A stretch of DNA of 64,000 bases from Isoetes taiwanensis. Its lineage: Eukaryota > Streptophyta > Lycopodiopsida > Isoetales > Isoetaceae. Location of the stretch: NCBI GenBank assembly GCA_021234155.1, contig JAJEKV010000296.1, forward strand, positions 310,001 to 374,000. The letters are read 5' to 3'. Positions 45,929 through 56,199 of this stretch are shown piece by piece. The notes beneath the pieces are model-generated. The model saw only the letters and a program-made list of their open reading frames with translations. It was not told the origin of the DNA and made no database searches. Positions within the stretch are counted from its first letter, which is position 1; the number at the start of each line of letters is the position of its first letter. Both the position numbers and the translations under genes were made by a program.

Positions 45929-47499
45929 TGTGACGTTCCAGCACAGTATACGGTCCTAGGACGTATACTGTACTGCCTCGTCACGCGTACACGCCACTCC
46001 GACTGACGTGTAGCCAGGTGGGTAGCCCCTAGGGGGCAACTTGCAAGGTATGTGCATTTATTATTAATGTGCACATTTACCAATGTGCACATTTATTAAG
46101 GTGCACACATTTCCATGTAGATACATTTATGCCACCTAGCCATTAAAGGCAAGTGGGCCATACCCAATTATCCCACATGCCTAAAGGGATAATTGGGAAC
46201 CCTAGCCCTAACCCCTTGTCTATTTAGGTAGGAGAAACCCTAACTTGCCCATTTTTCATTCTTAGGGTTTTAGAGCTCTGTTTTGGCTGCTCCAAGAGCC
46301 AAAACTGCCTCCCAGACTCTGTCTGAGCGAATTGCACCATTAGTTTTCCTTGATTCGAGCAGTTCAGCAGGATGGTCGAGTTCAGGGCAGGAGGACCGAG
46401 TCAAGGATCGGGTATTTGGTCAATTTAATAGCTTAAACCGTCTTCTAGTCATTGAATCAGTAGGTTTAGCCTATTAAATTGCCCATAGCAGCCCTCTAGA
46501 TCTCTAGATACCAGACTCTAACTAAAGAACCTAACTCTATGATATAGATTAGATCTAGTTCTTTAGTTCTTCTGTGATGTATATGGATGATGTATCTCTG
46601 TGAACTCCTTGTATTGGGAAGGGGGGTAGAGACCTCAAGCTTGGTAGTAGATGCTCCTAGATTAGCCTCTCTAGCACATTGTAGTTGCGGCCTGTGCACA
46701 AGAGCCTGGTTGTGGGTGAAGGGGCCAGACTGGCTTAGAAAGAGGTTCGTGTTCTGACTCCTGAACGATCCCTCTAGTGTATAACGTCTGCCGGGGATCA
46801 TTGTGGACTAGGTCTAATGGCTTGCCACTGCGTGTGGGCAAGGCATGGGCTCGACACCCGTGGAGTGATGCGTCACTCTCCAGTGGGTTTAAGTCGAATA
46901 AGGGCAGTGGCCCTCTAGTCGCCTTGAGTCAGCACGTAGATCTCTGGAGGGAGAGATCCCTTCCTGCCCCATCGGAACTGGGGAGATGCAACCCAGGAAT
47001 AGCCCCTTTGGCTATGCATCCGGCGGGCTCTGATCGAGGTCCCAACACTTTTCAGCCTACTCTGCAAAGTGTGCACAGGAGGGGCGGATGGAGTGGACAA
47101 CCCTAAGCCATGTTCTTATGCCAGCCAAATCCATTGCCATGAATTCTGTCTGCAATGAACTCTGGAGACCCAATTCGTCAGTCATTCCTTCGAGTATGAG
47201 CCTTGGGTAGGATTTCCCATGTGTATTGTGCTGATCTTTGTCTATGCAGATGTTGATGGACCACCCTTCGAGGTGGATAGGTGATGCTATTATATACTGA
47301 CATGTATGTTTACGCTTCCTTTGACTAGGTAGGCCACGAGGGAGGCGGGGTAAATGACCCCTTCACTCTTCCCCTTCGGAACCATTCTACGGTTGCGGTG
47401 TTATGTGTGGAGGGCCACATGCCATCGGCATGGGTGGTATGGGGATGAACTCCTGTTTGTATACGGTGGGTGCACCGTATACGAGTAGGGGACGTCACA
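45929..47499 (+). repeat. 5' LTR
   Basis: It is 1571 bp with ends TGTGACGTTCC and GGACGTCACA, and matches the 3' LTR along its length apart from the first 100 bp and small indels. The ORFs inside it (for example 46777-47106) are recapitulated in the 3' LTR and are not genes. Confidence 0.95.
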
Positions 47500-47500
47500 G

Positions 47501-47513
47501 TGGTATCAGAGCC
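47501..47513 (+). other. primer-binding site for initiator tRNA-Met
   Basis: TGGTATCAGAGCC lies one base after the LTR and is complementary to the 3' end of plant initiator tRNA-Met, the usual minus-strand primer in plant Ty3/gypsy elements. Confidence 0.93.
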
Positions 47514-47707
47514 AAGTTCTTGGCGACCAAGAGCAAAGCACTGACCATGCTCCCAGTAGTACTAACTTGATAGGATCCTCAAACCTCGAAAAATGGGAAA
47601 TTTTTTTTCTCTCATTTTTGTAGTATATGCTAAGCTAGTAACAGTTAAAATGAATGAAAACATAAAAAGACAAAAATTAGTGAGCCAAACCTTCAAAAAG
47701 TAGGATG

Positions 47708-47774
47708 GTCTCACACGTCGCGCCAGGACAGATAATGAGAATCTCATTTTCGGGCTGGGCGCAACGTGTGAGAC
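47708..47774. repeat. 67-bp palindrome, copy 1
   Basis: GTCTCACACGTCGCGCCAG at the left pairs with CTGGGCGCAACGTGTGAGAC at the right, with an inner AATGAGA/TCTCATT stem. Confidence 0.93.
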
Positions 47775-47922
47775 ATTCAGCCTGAAACACCCTAAAAAGT
47801 CATGTATTTCAGAAAAATAACTTGATAATTCTAATTTTAAGCTAGGAATTAGTTAGAATTGGTACGTTACATTTCTAAAAACATGCTTAGAAAGTATAAA
47901 ATTTAGCATCAGAATCTACCAT

Positions 47923-47987
47923 GTCTCGCACGTCGCGCCAGGACAGAAAATGAACTTTTCATTATCGATCTGGGAGCAACGTGAGAC
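47923..47987. repeat. 65-bp palindrome, copy 2
   Basis: Same family as copy 1 with three changes in the outer stem (GTCTCGCACG ... GAGCAACGTGAGAC). It lies 70 bp before the TATA box of the H3-like gene. Confidence 0.9.
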
Positions 47988-48056
47988 CATGCTTAAATTT
48001 AGGTGTTTTAGGTGACCCAAAAAGGTTGTTTGAAATTTGACCTAAAATCGCCCGCC

Positions 48057-48065
48057 TATAAATAG
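48057..48065 (+). promoter_or_regulatory. TATA box of the H3-like gene
   Basis: TATAAATAG, 60 bp before the ATG at 48125. The gene therefore appears to have had its own promoter inside the retrotransposon. Confidence 0.7.
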
Positions 48066-48124
48066 ACCTAGGCCCCGCTAAGGCAATTTTTCGGCGCCGA
48101 CATCGGATTGACGAGCCGTCGAAC

Positions 48125-49408
48125 ATGGCGAGAACCAAACAATTTGCCAGAAGCCCCCCGCCCAGCGAATCTTTTCGGCGCCCATGATCCCCCTCGACTG
48201 CAGAATAGCCTTCTCGAAGCGCCTCGTGCATGGCCAGTCTTCATCGAGTGAGGGGGCAGATTCGGACGAACACCAAAGCGAAGGATCCCAGCAGCGAGAG
48301 GAGGACACACACTCCGATGCGGGAACAGAGGTCCTAGGCGAAGGGCAGCCGGACATCATGCAAAAGATCCTCGAAGAAGTCGACGAGGAGATGAGGAAGA
48401 AGAAAGAGGAACAAGATCGGGTGGCCGAGGGTCGTGAAGAGCAGAGGCAGCCAACCATTGAGGAGCAACTTGAAGCTTGGGCTCGTTTGAAGGAGGCTGA
48501 GGAGCGAGAGGAACAGAGGGAGCCGAGGCTCGAGCCAGCCGAGGAAGAGGAGCTCGCGGCATGGATCAAAAAGCACGAAGCCAAAGAGCACCGCCGCCAA
48601 AGAGGAGGAGCCGAGCACAGCCAGCGAGCCGAACAAGAGGAAGGCGAAGGGCATAAAGGCGGGCAAAAGAACAGTCGTGAGGGTTGAGCGGGTAAGGGGT
48701 TTAGTCATCAACGAGCCATCAGGCGACCAGACCCCGCCCTCCACCGACGACTCCGACGAAGATTACGTCCCCAACACTGAGGGGGCAAGCTATTCAAAAC
48801 CCCCGGTTGTGGAGCAGGTAATACCTGAGCAGGTAGTACCCGAGCAGGAGCAGCCCGGGCAGGCGCCGAAGCCCCCACCTTACCCGACGTGGGATAGGGT
48901 CAAAGCACCGCGGTATGTGATAGACCCCGTCAAGGTCTATCAAAAGAAGCTGAGGGAACACAATGCCTTCATGGCGAAGTGGGAGGCATATAACACATAG
49001 TATCAGGAGAACAGGGTGAGAACCATCGAAGGCGGACACCCGACAAAGAGCCAGACTCTAAAGCCGCCACCACCAAAGCCCAAGCCTCCTTGAGCACCAG
49101 GGAAGAAGCGGACCGGCAGGAAGGAGACGGAGAGGAGAGCTCTCAAGGAGATCCGGCACTTCCAGCGAAGTTACGGATTCTTGATCCCCCGAGCATCGTT
49201 CGCCCGCCTGGTCCGAGAGGTCATCCAGGAGTATAACACAGACATGAAGGTGACCGACGAGACGTTGTTGGCCCTGCAAAGGGCAGCAAAACAGAAACTG
49301 CTGCAGCACTTCGAAGATTCGACGGCCTGCACAGTTCACGCGAAGAGGGTCACACTTATGAGGCAAGACATGCATCTTGCTAGTCATATCAAGGGAGAGC
49401 GCCCTTAA
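48125..49408 (+). pseudogene. histone H3-like protein with long internal linker
   Basis: The first codons read MARTKQFARSPPPSES. Canonical H3 begins ARTKQTARKS, so residues 1-5, 7 and 8 match and Lys4 is kept, while Lys9 is missing. The C-terminal 90 residues (49137-49405) are a complete H3 fold: ALKEIRHFQRSYGFLIPRAS, then FARLVREVIQEYNTDMKV, LLALQRAAKQKLLQHFED and VHAKRVTLMRQDMHLA, ending IKGERP. The H3-H3 interface residues (Cys110, His113, Arg116, Asp123 positions) are retained. Loop 1 has canonical H3 length, not the CENH3 insertion, although LIP and VTLMR recall CENH3. Between lie about 330 residues of acidic, Glu/Lys/Arg-rich probable coiled coil (48184-48687) and a Pro-rich segment, against 136 residues for normal H3. 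Tail and fold share one frame. Two frameshifts bracket the acidic part, and stops at 48998 (TAG) and 49091 (TGA) break the rest. Confidence 0.92.
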
Positions 49409-49553
49409 ACATTTTGTAAATAATAGAAAATTTTTGTTAATATAAAGAATTTTTGGTTAAATAATATGTTTAATCCTGCTTAATTAGGTTAAGATATTGA
49501 ATTCTGGCTTTTGTTTTGGTTAAAATGGACTTTTTGAGCAAAATTGAGACGAT

Positions 49554-49620
49554 GTCTCACACGTCGCGCCAGAACAGAAAATGAACTTTTCATTTTTGGG
49601 CTGGGCACAACGTGTGAGAC
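49554..49620. repeat. 67-bp palindrome, copy 3
   Basis: GTCTCACACGTCGCGCCAGA to GGGCACAACGTGTGAGAC, about 145 bp after the H3-like stop codon. Confidence 0.93.
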
Positions 49621-49753
49621 CATGCCCCAAAAATGCCCAAAACTGCTCCAAATTGACCAAATAAGGGGTCAATTTTGCCTAACTCGACGAGTCCAGTAGA
49701 ATTAGACCCTTAGATCACCCAAATTGGTCGAGTTTAGCCCATTTAGAGCCAAT

Positions 49754-49820
49754 GTCTCACACGTCGCGCCAGGGCAGAAAATGAACTTTTCATTATCGGT
49801 CTGGGCGCAACGTGTGAGAC
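49754..49820. repeat. 67-bp palindrome, copy 4
   Basis: GTCTCACACGTCGCGCCAGG to CTGGGCGCAACGTGTGAGAC. The spacing to copy 3 (200 bp) mirrors that of copies 1 and 2 (215 bp) on the other side of the gene. Confidence 0.93.
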
Positions 49821-50120
49821 CTCTCAGCATTTTCTTCACCATGTCATATCCAAATGATCTCCAGTTTGTTGCAATAGGTTCATTAGTTGATCTTAGCAAG
49901 CTCAAACCCTAAAAGTAGTCTTCAAATTCTCATTTGACCTCTTAATAGGTCAGAATCGCCCAATCCCAGTAAAATTCTAGGTCATCCAAAAATTAGGGTT
50001 TTTCCCTTTTACTTTACTTTACTTTATTTATTTATCACGCCATTTTTGAGACCCAACAAGGTCTATATGGCAAAACAGATACAATGTTTTTAGCGTAGAC
50101 GCTTGTCTGTATTCACAGCT

Positions 50121-53100
50121 TCAAAAGTCATCAACGTTAAAAACACCCTGGTTTTGCAGATTTACCATGTGTTCATAAAGCTTGATAACATCTGATCTTT
50201 CCTTGTATATATTCTTTATGTAAGCACTGAGTACTAGTGGATCAATGCGTAGCAACTCTTGCAAACCAATACAAGAAATACCAAATTTCAGCCTAATGTG
50301 ATCATAAGATGGGCATTCTATAAAAGCATGAAACTCACTTTCAACCTTTGGAGATGCCAAACAGCAAGGGCATAACCGATCCGATTGGGGAATATTTTTC
50401 CATCTACCAACCTCAATAGCAAGATGATGTGAAGACAGTCTTAGCTGCGAGAGCAAATGCCTTGACTTCCTATCCAAACCGGATTCCAAGTAAGGTTGAG
50501 CACAATATTCACCCAAGAAGTTTACCTCGTTTACATAGAATTGTGCTTTTACTTCATTCTTGATATCGTCTGTCCGCCAAAGTCTATGCACCATTTTCAG
50601 TTTGACGAATGCCTGGATGTCTTCTAGTTTCTCTGGCCAGGTAAATGCCTCAATATCCCATTGCTTTGCCCATTTCAAGATCTGAGAGTACCAGCCATTC
50701 CCTCTTATTTGTGACAATTTGTAGCATGGTGCGGCAAGCGGTATGGTTCTAGAGCGACTACCTTGGTAAGATAGTGCAAGGTATAACTGAGTGCTTCCAA
50801 CTCCAAAGGAACAAAACCCGTTTCAGCCAAAAGCATTTGTAAGGGGTCTGAGCTTTCACACCTAGTTCTGTAATAAGAAATTGTTTTTGTACCTTTTCAA
50901 TACTTGCCCAATCCGCTCTCGATAGTCCAGGTGCCCATGCGGGACATCCATATAGCATGACAGGTTTGACCAAGACTCCGAAGAGCAACTGCCGCAAGCT
51001 CCAATTTTCAAAATTATTCTCTTTACATATTTTGATCATTCCATAAAAGGCTCGAAGCCCGCCTGTAGCCCGTCTTCTTGCAGCTACTGACCACTTATAG
51101 TTGCTACTGACGTCGATTCCAAGGTATTTGTAGGCTGGAATAATCTCCAAACTCTCCCCTCCAATTGAGAAATTCGGCTTGTCTGTGGTTCCAAACACCA
51201 TGATCTTGGATTTGCCCCTGTTTACTGACATGTCATGCGTTTCACAAAACTTATGAAGAACATCTAAGTGTATTTGGAGACCATTTATAGTTCTGGAAAT
51301 TAGCACAATGTCATCAGCGAAAAGCAACAACTGTACCACGTATCCACAAATGTCTACTCCTGTGCCTCCATTTTCGTGAATCCATTTCTCTAACTCATCA
51401 ATGAACAATCCAAATAGTAGCGGTGAACAAGGACATCCTTGTTTAACGCCAACTGTATTTTGGATCTTATGGCTCTGGTCAAAAGGGAATGAAAGCTCAA
51501 CAAGAACACGCTGATAGAGACATGCCACAGCTTCCCGCAGCTCCGTTGGTACAGATATAGCCTCCAATCTAGCTTGCAATTTGTCCCTGTGCACTCTGTC
51601 AAATGCCTTTGACAGATCCATAAAAGCGCAGTAAACTTTATTTCCTCACCCGTTAGCACTTTCTAGAATCACGCGCAGTGTAACAAGATGGTCTACAATC
51701 GAGTGCCCTGACCGAAAACCAGCCTGACATACGGCCCTGACATTTGCATGATCTGCCCAGTGTGAGAGTTTATCTTCAATCATGGTTGCAAACAGTTTAG
51801 ACAATATATTTCCCACCAAAACAGTACGGTAATTAGCAACCTGATTTCGATCTCCACTCTTATAAATGGGTACAACGCGGTTGACACACCAATCATCCGG
51901 AAAAGATCCACGTTTCAATACAAGATTGCATATCTCAACCAGCTTTACGTGTAACTTGTCATTTCCCCATTTGCATAACTCCGCTACAACCCCTAGGTTG
52001 TCAGGTGCCTTCCCGTTTTTTTTGCCACTGAGAGCATTTTGAACGTCATCTATAGTGAAAAAATCACAGTCAATTTTGCCTGGTGTTTTCATGGGCATAC
52101 ATCCATCAATATTGTATAGGCTGTTCACTAGATCTATGAGGTCTTTTTCTGAAAAACCGCCATTTGTAGCTGAGCTTTTGGTGAGTCTCCAGAACTTTTT
52201 TGGTTCATCTGACACATATTCTTCCATTTGCTTATGATGCAACTTTAGCCACACCGATTTCTTTTTCCTCAACAATCTCCAATATGATTTGCGAGCTGCC
52301 ACCTTATCCTCTGCTTGTCTAAATGCTGCCCTAGCTTGAATGCACTCGTTGTCAAACCACTTCTTTGATGTATATCTACTTGTTTTCGTGTAGCCAAAAG
52401 TTTCAGAGGCTGCTGTAATCATAGTAGTGACCAAAAGCATATTAAATTTATCAAGATCTGCTGGCCACTGTTGCTGCTCCAACAATTTGTCTAATTTGCT
52501 TGCATAGTCATGCGCTAGATTATACCGCAATTTCAGCCGCGGCACATGAATCTTTCTTTTTTGTATGCTTCCCAAAGTTGCTTCCAAGTGTAATTCCAAC
52601 GGAGCATGATCCGACTCTGGTAATCGGTCTAAGATCTTAAATTCTTTAAGCTGCTCACTTTCTGGGCTGCCCACAACTAAGTCAACCGTAGAGTTACCAT
52701 TGGGTTGAAAACAGGTATATTTACATGTCTGTGGGAATTTTTTTAGTCCATTCATAACAATCATGTACAAAGCCCCACAAGTTTGCAGCAAATACTTACC
52801 CATTTGATTTTGATTTGTATCTGGAGAATCTCTATCAAGCCCATAATCTATTGCATTCGCTTCCCTTAGCAAGAGATCCGCACAATCCTCAGTAAAAATA
52901 GATGCTTGCTGAATTCCTACCCTGGCATTAAAATCGCCCACCACGTAAACTTCTCCACTCGTTTGATATTCTAAAATATCTCGGGCTAGATGCAGGAAAG
53001 GGTCATGAGCATCCAGATCTCCTAGCGCGTATACCGGCGATGGTACTGGATCAAGTGGAGCAAAGTAGACTCCCGCAATGTACAAAGGTTTGCTACCTTT

Positions 53101-53388
53101 CACTTGGATCCATAAATACTGTTTGTATGGACATGTCTTTAAGATTTCAATATGGTCTTCTATCCCTGTTTTCGCAAAGCAAGCTATTCCTCCCCATCCT
53201 CTTTGACAACTTCCCTTCTCATTCCAAATAGAGTGTACCTTGGTGAAGCCTGTTATACTCTTTAATGGAGACGTATCATATTCCCAAGTTTCCGTGAACA
53301 ATATACCAAAGAACATGTTACAGGCAATGAATTTGCTCTCGTCTGCACCGTGTAGATTCCAAACTAGAACCTTGAGGGTCGCTGCTTC
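50121..53388 (-). pseudogene. LINE ORF2 protein (APE endonuclease, reverse transcriptase, CCHC)
   Basis: An apurinic-endonuclease-like domain opens right after the ORF1 stop (LKVLVWNLHGADESKF, TETW, VYVVGDFNARVG, SDHAPLELH). The reverse transcriptase has CQAGFRSGHSIVDHLVTLRV, MDLSKAFDRVHRDK, GVKQGCPCSPLLFGLFIDEL and the catalytic QLLLFADDIVL. The C-terminus has a zinc-knuckle-like CPCCLAS...HAFIEC. One TGA (51648-51646) separates the palm from upstream RT, and a frame change near 50740 precedes the C-terminal segment, so this copy is inactive. APE plus CCHC places it in the L1/Tx1-related range. The exact clade cannot be set by eye. Confidence 0.9.
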
Positions 53389-54136
53389 CTATTTGCTTGC
53401 TTGCTTAACTACAACCTTACCATTTCTGATGAAAGCCTGCTGGCCTTCTGCCTTCAATCTCCTAACCTCTTCAAGCAATTTTTTCCTCTCTTGTTGCTGA
53501 TGCAATGTGAGATCATCATCCAGCCATATTTGATGGCCTTTGAGACTGGCCCTGTTATGCATCACCCTTTCTCTAGCGTCAACCGAATAAAATCTTATGA
53601 TAATTGGCCGATGACGTCCCTCTACTGTTCTTCCAACTCTGGAACATGAACGAACCCCTGGATCATTCAAGAACATTTTATTCTTGAATAAATCATCTAC
53701 CACTTCAGTTACCTTCTCCCCATCTGATTCTGGAAGTCCAGATACTTTTATGTTAAGCCGCTTCGGTTTTATGCGTTCTTCTAATTCCAATGCTCTATCC
53801 GCCCTGTTTGAATAGATCGGTTACCCCGTTCTCAATATTTGTAGAAAATTTTGCTACCACGTCTTCTGCAGATTGGATATTAGGTGAGCTGGTAAGCCCT
53901 TCATTCTCTTTTTGCAATTGCTTAATGAGTTCCTTGTCAGCTACCTGTTGAGCTTCCAATTCGCATACCCTAACCTGCAGTTGCTGTGTTTTTTCTGCTG
54001 CCTCTCGTGTTTCCTTAAGAGTCTCCTTGAGGATTGATTTCAAGCCTGCAATTTCATCTTTTAATTCCCTCAGATGCTCCAAAACCTCTCCCTCTCCATC
54101 CCCAGAACATCCGCTGGCCTTCCGCCCCCTTGCCAT
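53389..54136 (-). pseudogene. LINE ORF1 protein (coiled coil plus L1-ORF1-type RNA-binding domain)
   Basis: The frame from the ATG at 54136 gives a basic start and a long coiled coil (LRELKDEIAGLKSILKETLK and the ETREAAEKTQQLQVRVCELE stretch). A one-base shift near 53800 leads into KRLNIKVSGLPES, RPIIIRFYSVDARERVMHNR and ERKKLLEEVRRLKAEGQQAF, the order seen in the RRM and C-terminal domains of animal L1 ORF1p. Plant L1 elements more often carry an RRM with zinc knuckle instead. It ends at a TAG (53391-53389), with ORF2 following in the same frame. The product would be a trimeric RNA chaperone (family knowledge). Confidence 0.8.
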
Positions 54137-54225
54137 GTCCGCCCCCTTACCGAACCCGCTGAACTCCGCTTAGCGCCTCATACGCTAATCATGCCTTGCT
54201 GATCAATCGGTGTGTTTACGATTTC

Positions 54226-54235
54226 TATAAATAGG
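54226..54235 (+). promoter_or_regulatory. TATA box of the second histone-fold-like gene
   Basis: TATAAATAGG, 112 bp before the ATG at 54347. It is the same TATAAATAG sequence as the H3-like gene's box. Confidence 0.6.
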
Positions 54236-54346
54236 TCCCCCATTTCTCACTTAGCACCCTACAAGTTTGCTCTTTTTTGTTTAGGGCGATCTTCCGGCTC
54301 CCCGAGGCTTACGCATCTGTTTGCTAGTCTCTTCTTCGCTAAATCA

Positions 54347-56199
54347 ATGGCCACTGCTGACTTCAGGCGATGGTACAACGCCAGTGCCCATGCTGCCGAG
54401 GCTGATGTCAATGACATCTTCCGAGTCTTTAGGAAAGAAATAGATGTCCAAGCCACTCTGAATGCAACCCCAGCATATAGACACGTTTTAGCAGAGTTCC
54501 AAGCTAGGGTAGGACCCTCCCTAGTGCAGCCCCCCTTGCCTGAGGACTATTTTGTTCCCCGCCCATCCCTTCAAGCAACCTTGGGTGATGTCCCGAACAT
54601 CGCCAAGTACTTGACCAACAAGGCACAGAGGCTGCCAGATTACATGGTCCCGGCAGGTTGGCGGGACCAAGTATTTCTCCTACACGGCTGCCTTAGCCAT
54701 TTTCCTCTCCGCGTGCGAGAAAACCCAATCGGGGAACCTCTATCCCTCCCATGGAGGTGGACCCCATAGCGACCTCGCGAAAGCTAGAAAGCAGCATGCT
54801 TTTGCAACATGAGCAAGAGCGGGGAAGAAAGGTCGAAGAAGAAGAATCGGACGAGGAAGAGTACACCTGAGCTCGACCCGGAGGAAGAAGACGGCGGCAA
54901 AGCGTAAGAGGAGCTATCCAACCCGGCCGGAGCGGCAGACCCTCAGAGTCCCTCCCCCACTTGGGCTAGGCATCACAAGCCTAGCCCCCATCATCATCGA
55001 CGGAGAGGAGTATCTATTCCTCAGCGACATCCAGAACCTTCCCGAATGCAGGGAGAACGAGTTCCGGATTGACGAGTTGCTGCACCAACTACGGCAGTCC
55101 GACTTGGATGACTTCATCGTCCGGGAAGTCTCAGACTTTCCGCTTCAAGTCAGGGAAGCCGACACCTACACAGGGGAGTCGACTTCCGACATCCAGGCCT
55201 ACAGCAACATCAGGCAAATGATGGAAGCGCGAGAGCTGCCAACGGAGGAAAAGTTCCTCGCCCTCCAGGAACAGATGGGGATCCGTGGCAAGACCACGAG
55301 CATCTTAATGCCGAGCTCCTCGACACCACCTCCAGCAAGAGGAGCAGGGATCGACATCGGGCGGGTCGACTCCACAATCAGGGATTACCAGGAAATCACT
55401 GAGGTGGAGGTCGACGAATATGCCGGAAGGCATAGACCAGGAGGCCAAGCGGTGAGGAGAGGAATCGTCGCAAACACACAACGAGGGTCGCCGAGGTACT
55501 ACCTTCCCCCCTTTCTTTGGATGGGAGAATAGCGGTGATACACCGCAAATTCAGCCCCCGGGGTGAGGAAGGAGTGTTCATGCTTATTGCACTCTCAGGC
55601 TTCGGCAGGCATGCTCGAATAGCGGCAAATGTCGACTATGTTGTCCTAGTCAAGAGAGCAATGGCACTTGACTTCGTCGTGCCCTACCGATGACAGGGGG
55701 GTGAAAGCATGTTAGGGTGTCCCTTAAAAAGTATTATTTAGTGACTAAAAAAGTACCTAAAAGGTACCCGGACTGGTAGTACGGGTACACCAATGTAATA
55801 TGTCAATAAAAGGTACATTTTAGAACTTTTATATATATTTTGGGCTTAGATAGCATTATATTTATCTTACCTTTAAATATTAACACGTCCTTGACTTTTA
55901 TTTTGGACTTTTGTACTAGTTTTAATGAAAAGAAAAATGAGAAAGTACCCAGTTCTGAAGTACCTAGTGTATGTACTTTTGCAGGTTCCAAAAGTGGTAC
56001 ACCCTAACATGCTTTTACCCAGGGAAGATTGGCGGTAACTGCAGCCTACAATACGACCATGAGTAGAAGAGTTGGTGTCGACCTTGCGGTGGTGGGGACG
56101 TCAACCAATGTCTTCAGGAACTTGGGACGCTCGGTAGGAACGGCCCAAGTTAAGAAGTTCCTCGAGGACAACCCATCTTACCGGCGATTTCAAGATTAG
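54347..56199 (+). pseudogene. second element-borne gene, probable H2B-like histone fold
   Basis: It starts MATADFRRWYNASAHAAEAD. The N-terminal 400 or so residues (including RIDELLHQLRQSDLDDFIV and PTEEKFLALQEQMGIRG) match nothing I know except the pseudogene at 18560. The C-terminus, after a shift near 55520, aligns by hand with H2B: SGFGRHARIAANVDYVVLVK against [20 protein letters not shown], then after the inserted MITE GRLAVTAAYNTTMSRR against SRLAHYNKRSTITSRE, and RSVGTAQVKKF against VSEGTKAVTKY. The last keeps S-x-G-T-x-x-V-x-K-[YF] at exact spacing. The identity is low and a profile search is needed. H2A and H4 fit less well. Frameshifts, stops (54767, 54869) and the MITE make this copy non-functional. 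Confidence 0.5.
55704..56015. mobile_element. 312-bp MITE inside the histone-fold-like gene
   Basis: Ends AAAGCATGTTAGGGTGT and ACACCCTAACATGCTTTT are inverted copies. Inside, GTACC/GGTAC motifs recur. It lies between the second and third helices of the presumed fold. The target duplication is not resolved because the inverted repeat extends to the edge. Confidence 0.8.

Larger units (their letters stand above)
50005..54200 (-). mobile_element. nested LINE with ORF1, ORF2 and a (TAAAG)n tail
   Basis: Read on the minus strand, it runs from about 54200 (5' end not sharply visible) through ORF1, ORF2 and a 3' UTR to a simple-repeat tail of TAAAG/TAAA units at 50035-50005. It interrupts the extra region of the chromovirus and is therefore younger than that region. 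No target duplication was recognised. Confidence 0.9.

Noticed and set aside
46777-47106. ORF inside the 5' LTR and its counterpart at 62879
   Set aside because: Same LTR sequence in both places, no family resemblance, frames not conserved between LTRs.
48334-48744. Minus-strand ORF over the H3-like gene
   Set aside because: Leucine/serine-rich shadow of the Glu/Lys-rich coding strand.
49137-49408. CENH3 (centromeric H3) rather than an H3-like protein
   Set aside because: LIP and VTLMR recall CENH3, but loop 1 lacks the CENH3 insertion and the C-terminus ends KGERP like canonical H3.
55520-56199. H4 or H2A identity for the second histone-like fold
   Set aside because: HAR...DYVV...KR resembles H4 and AAYN...SRRV...LAV resembles H2A, but both need larger gaps than H2B and lack the S-x-G-T-x-x-V-x-K ending.
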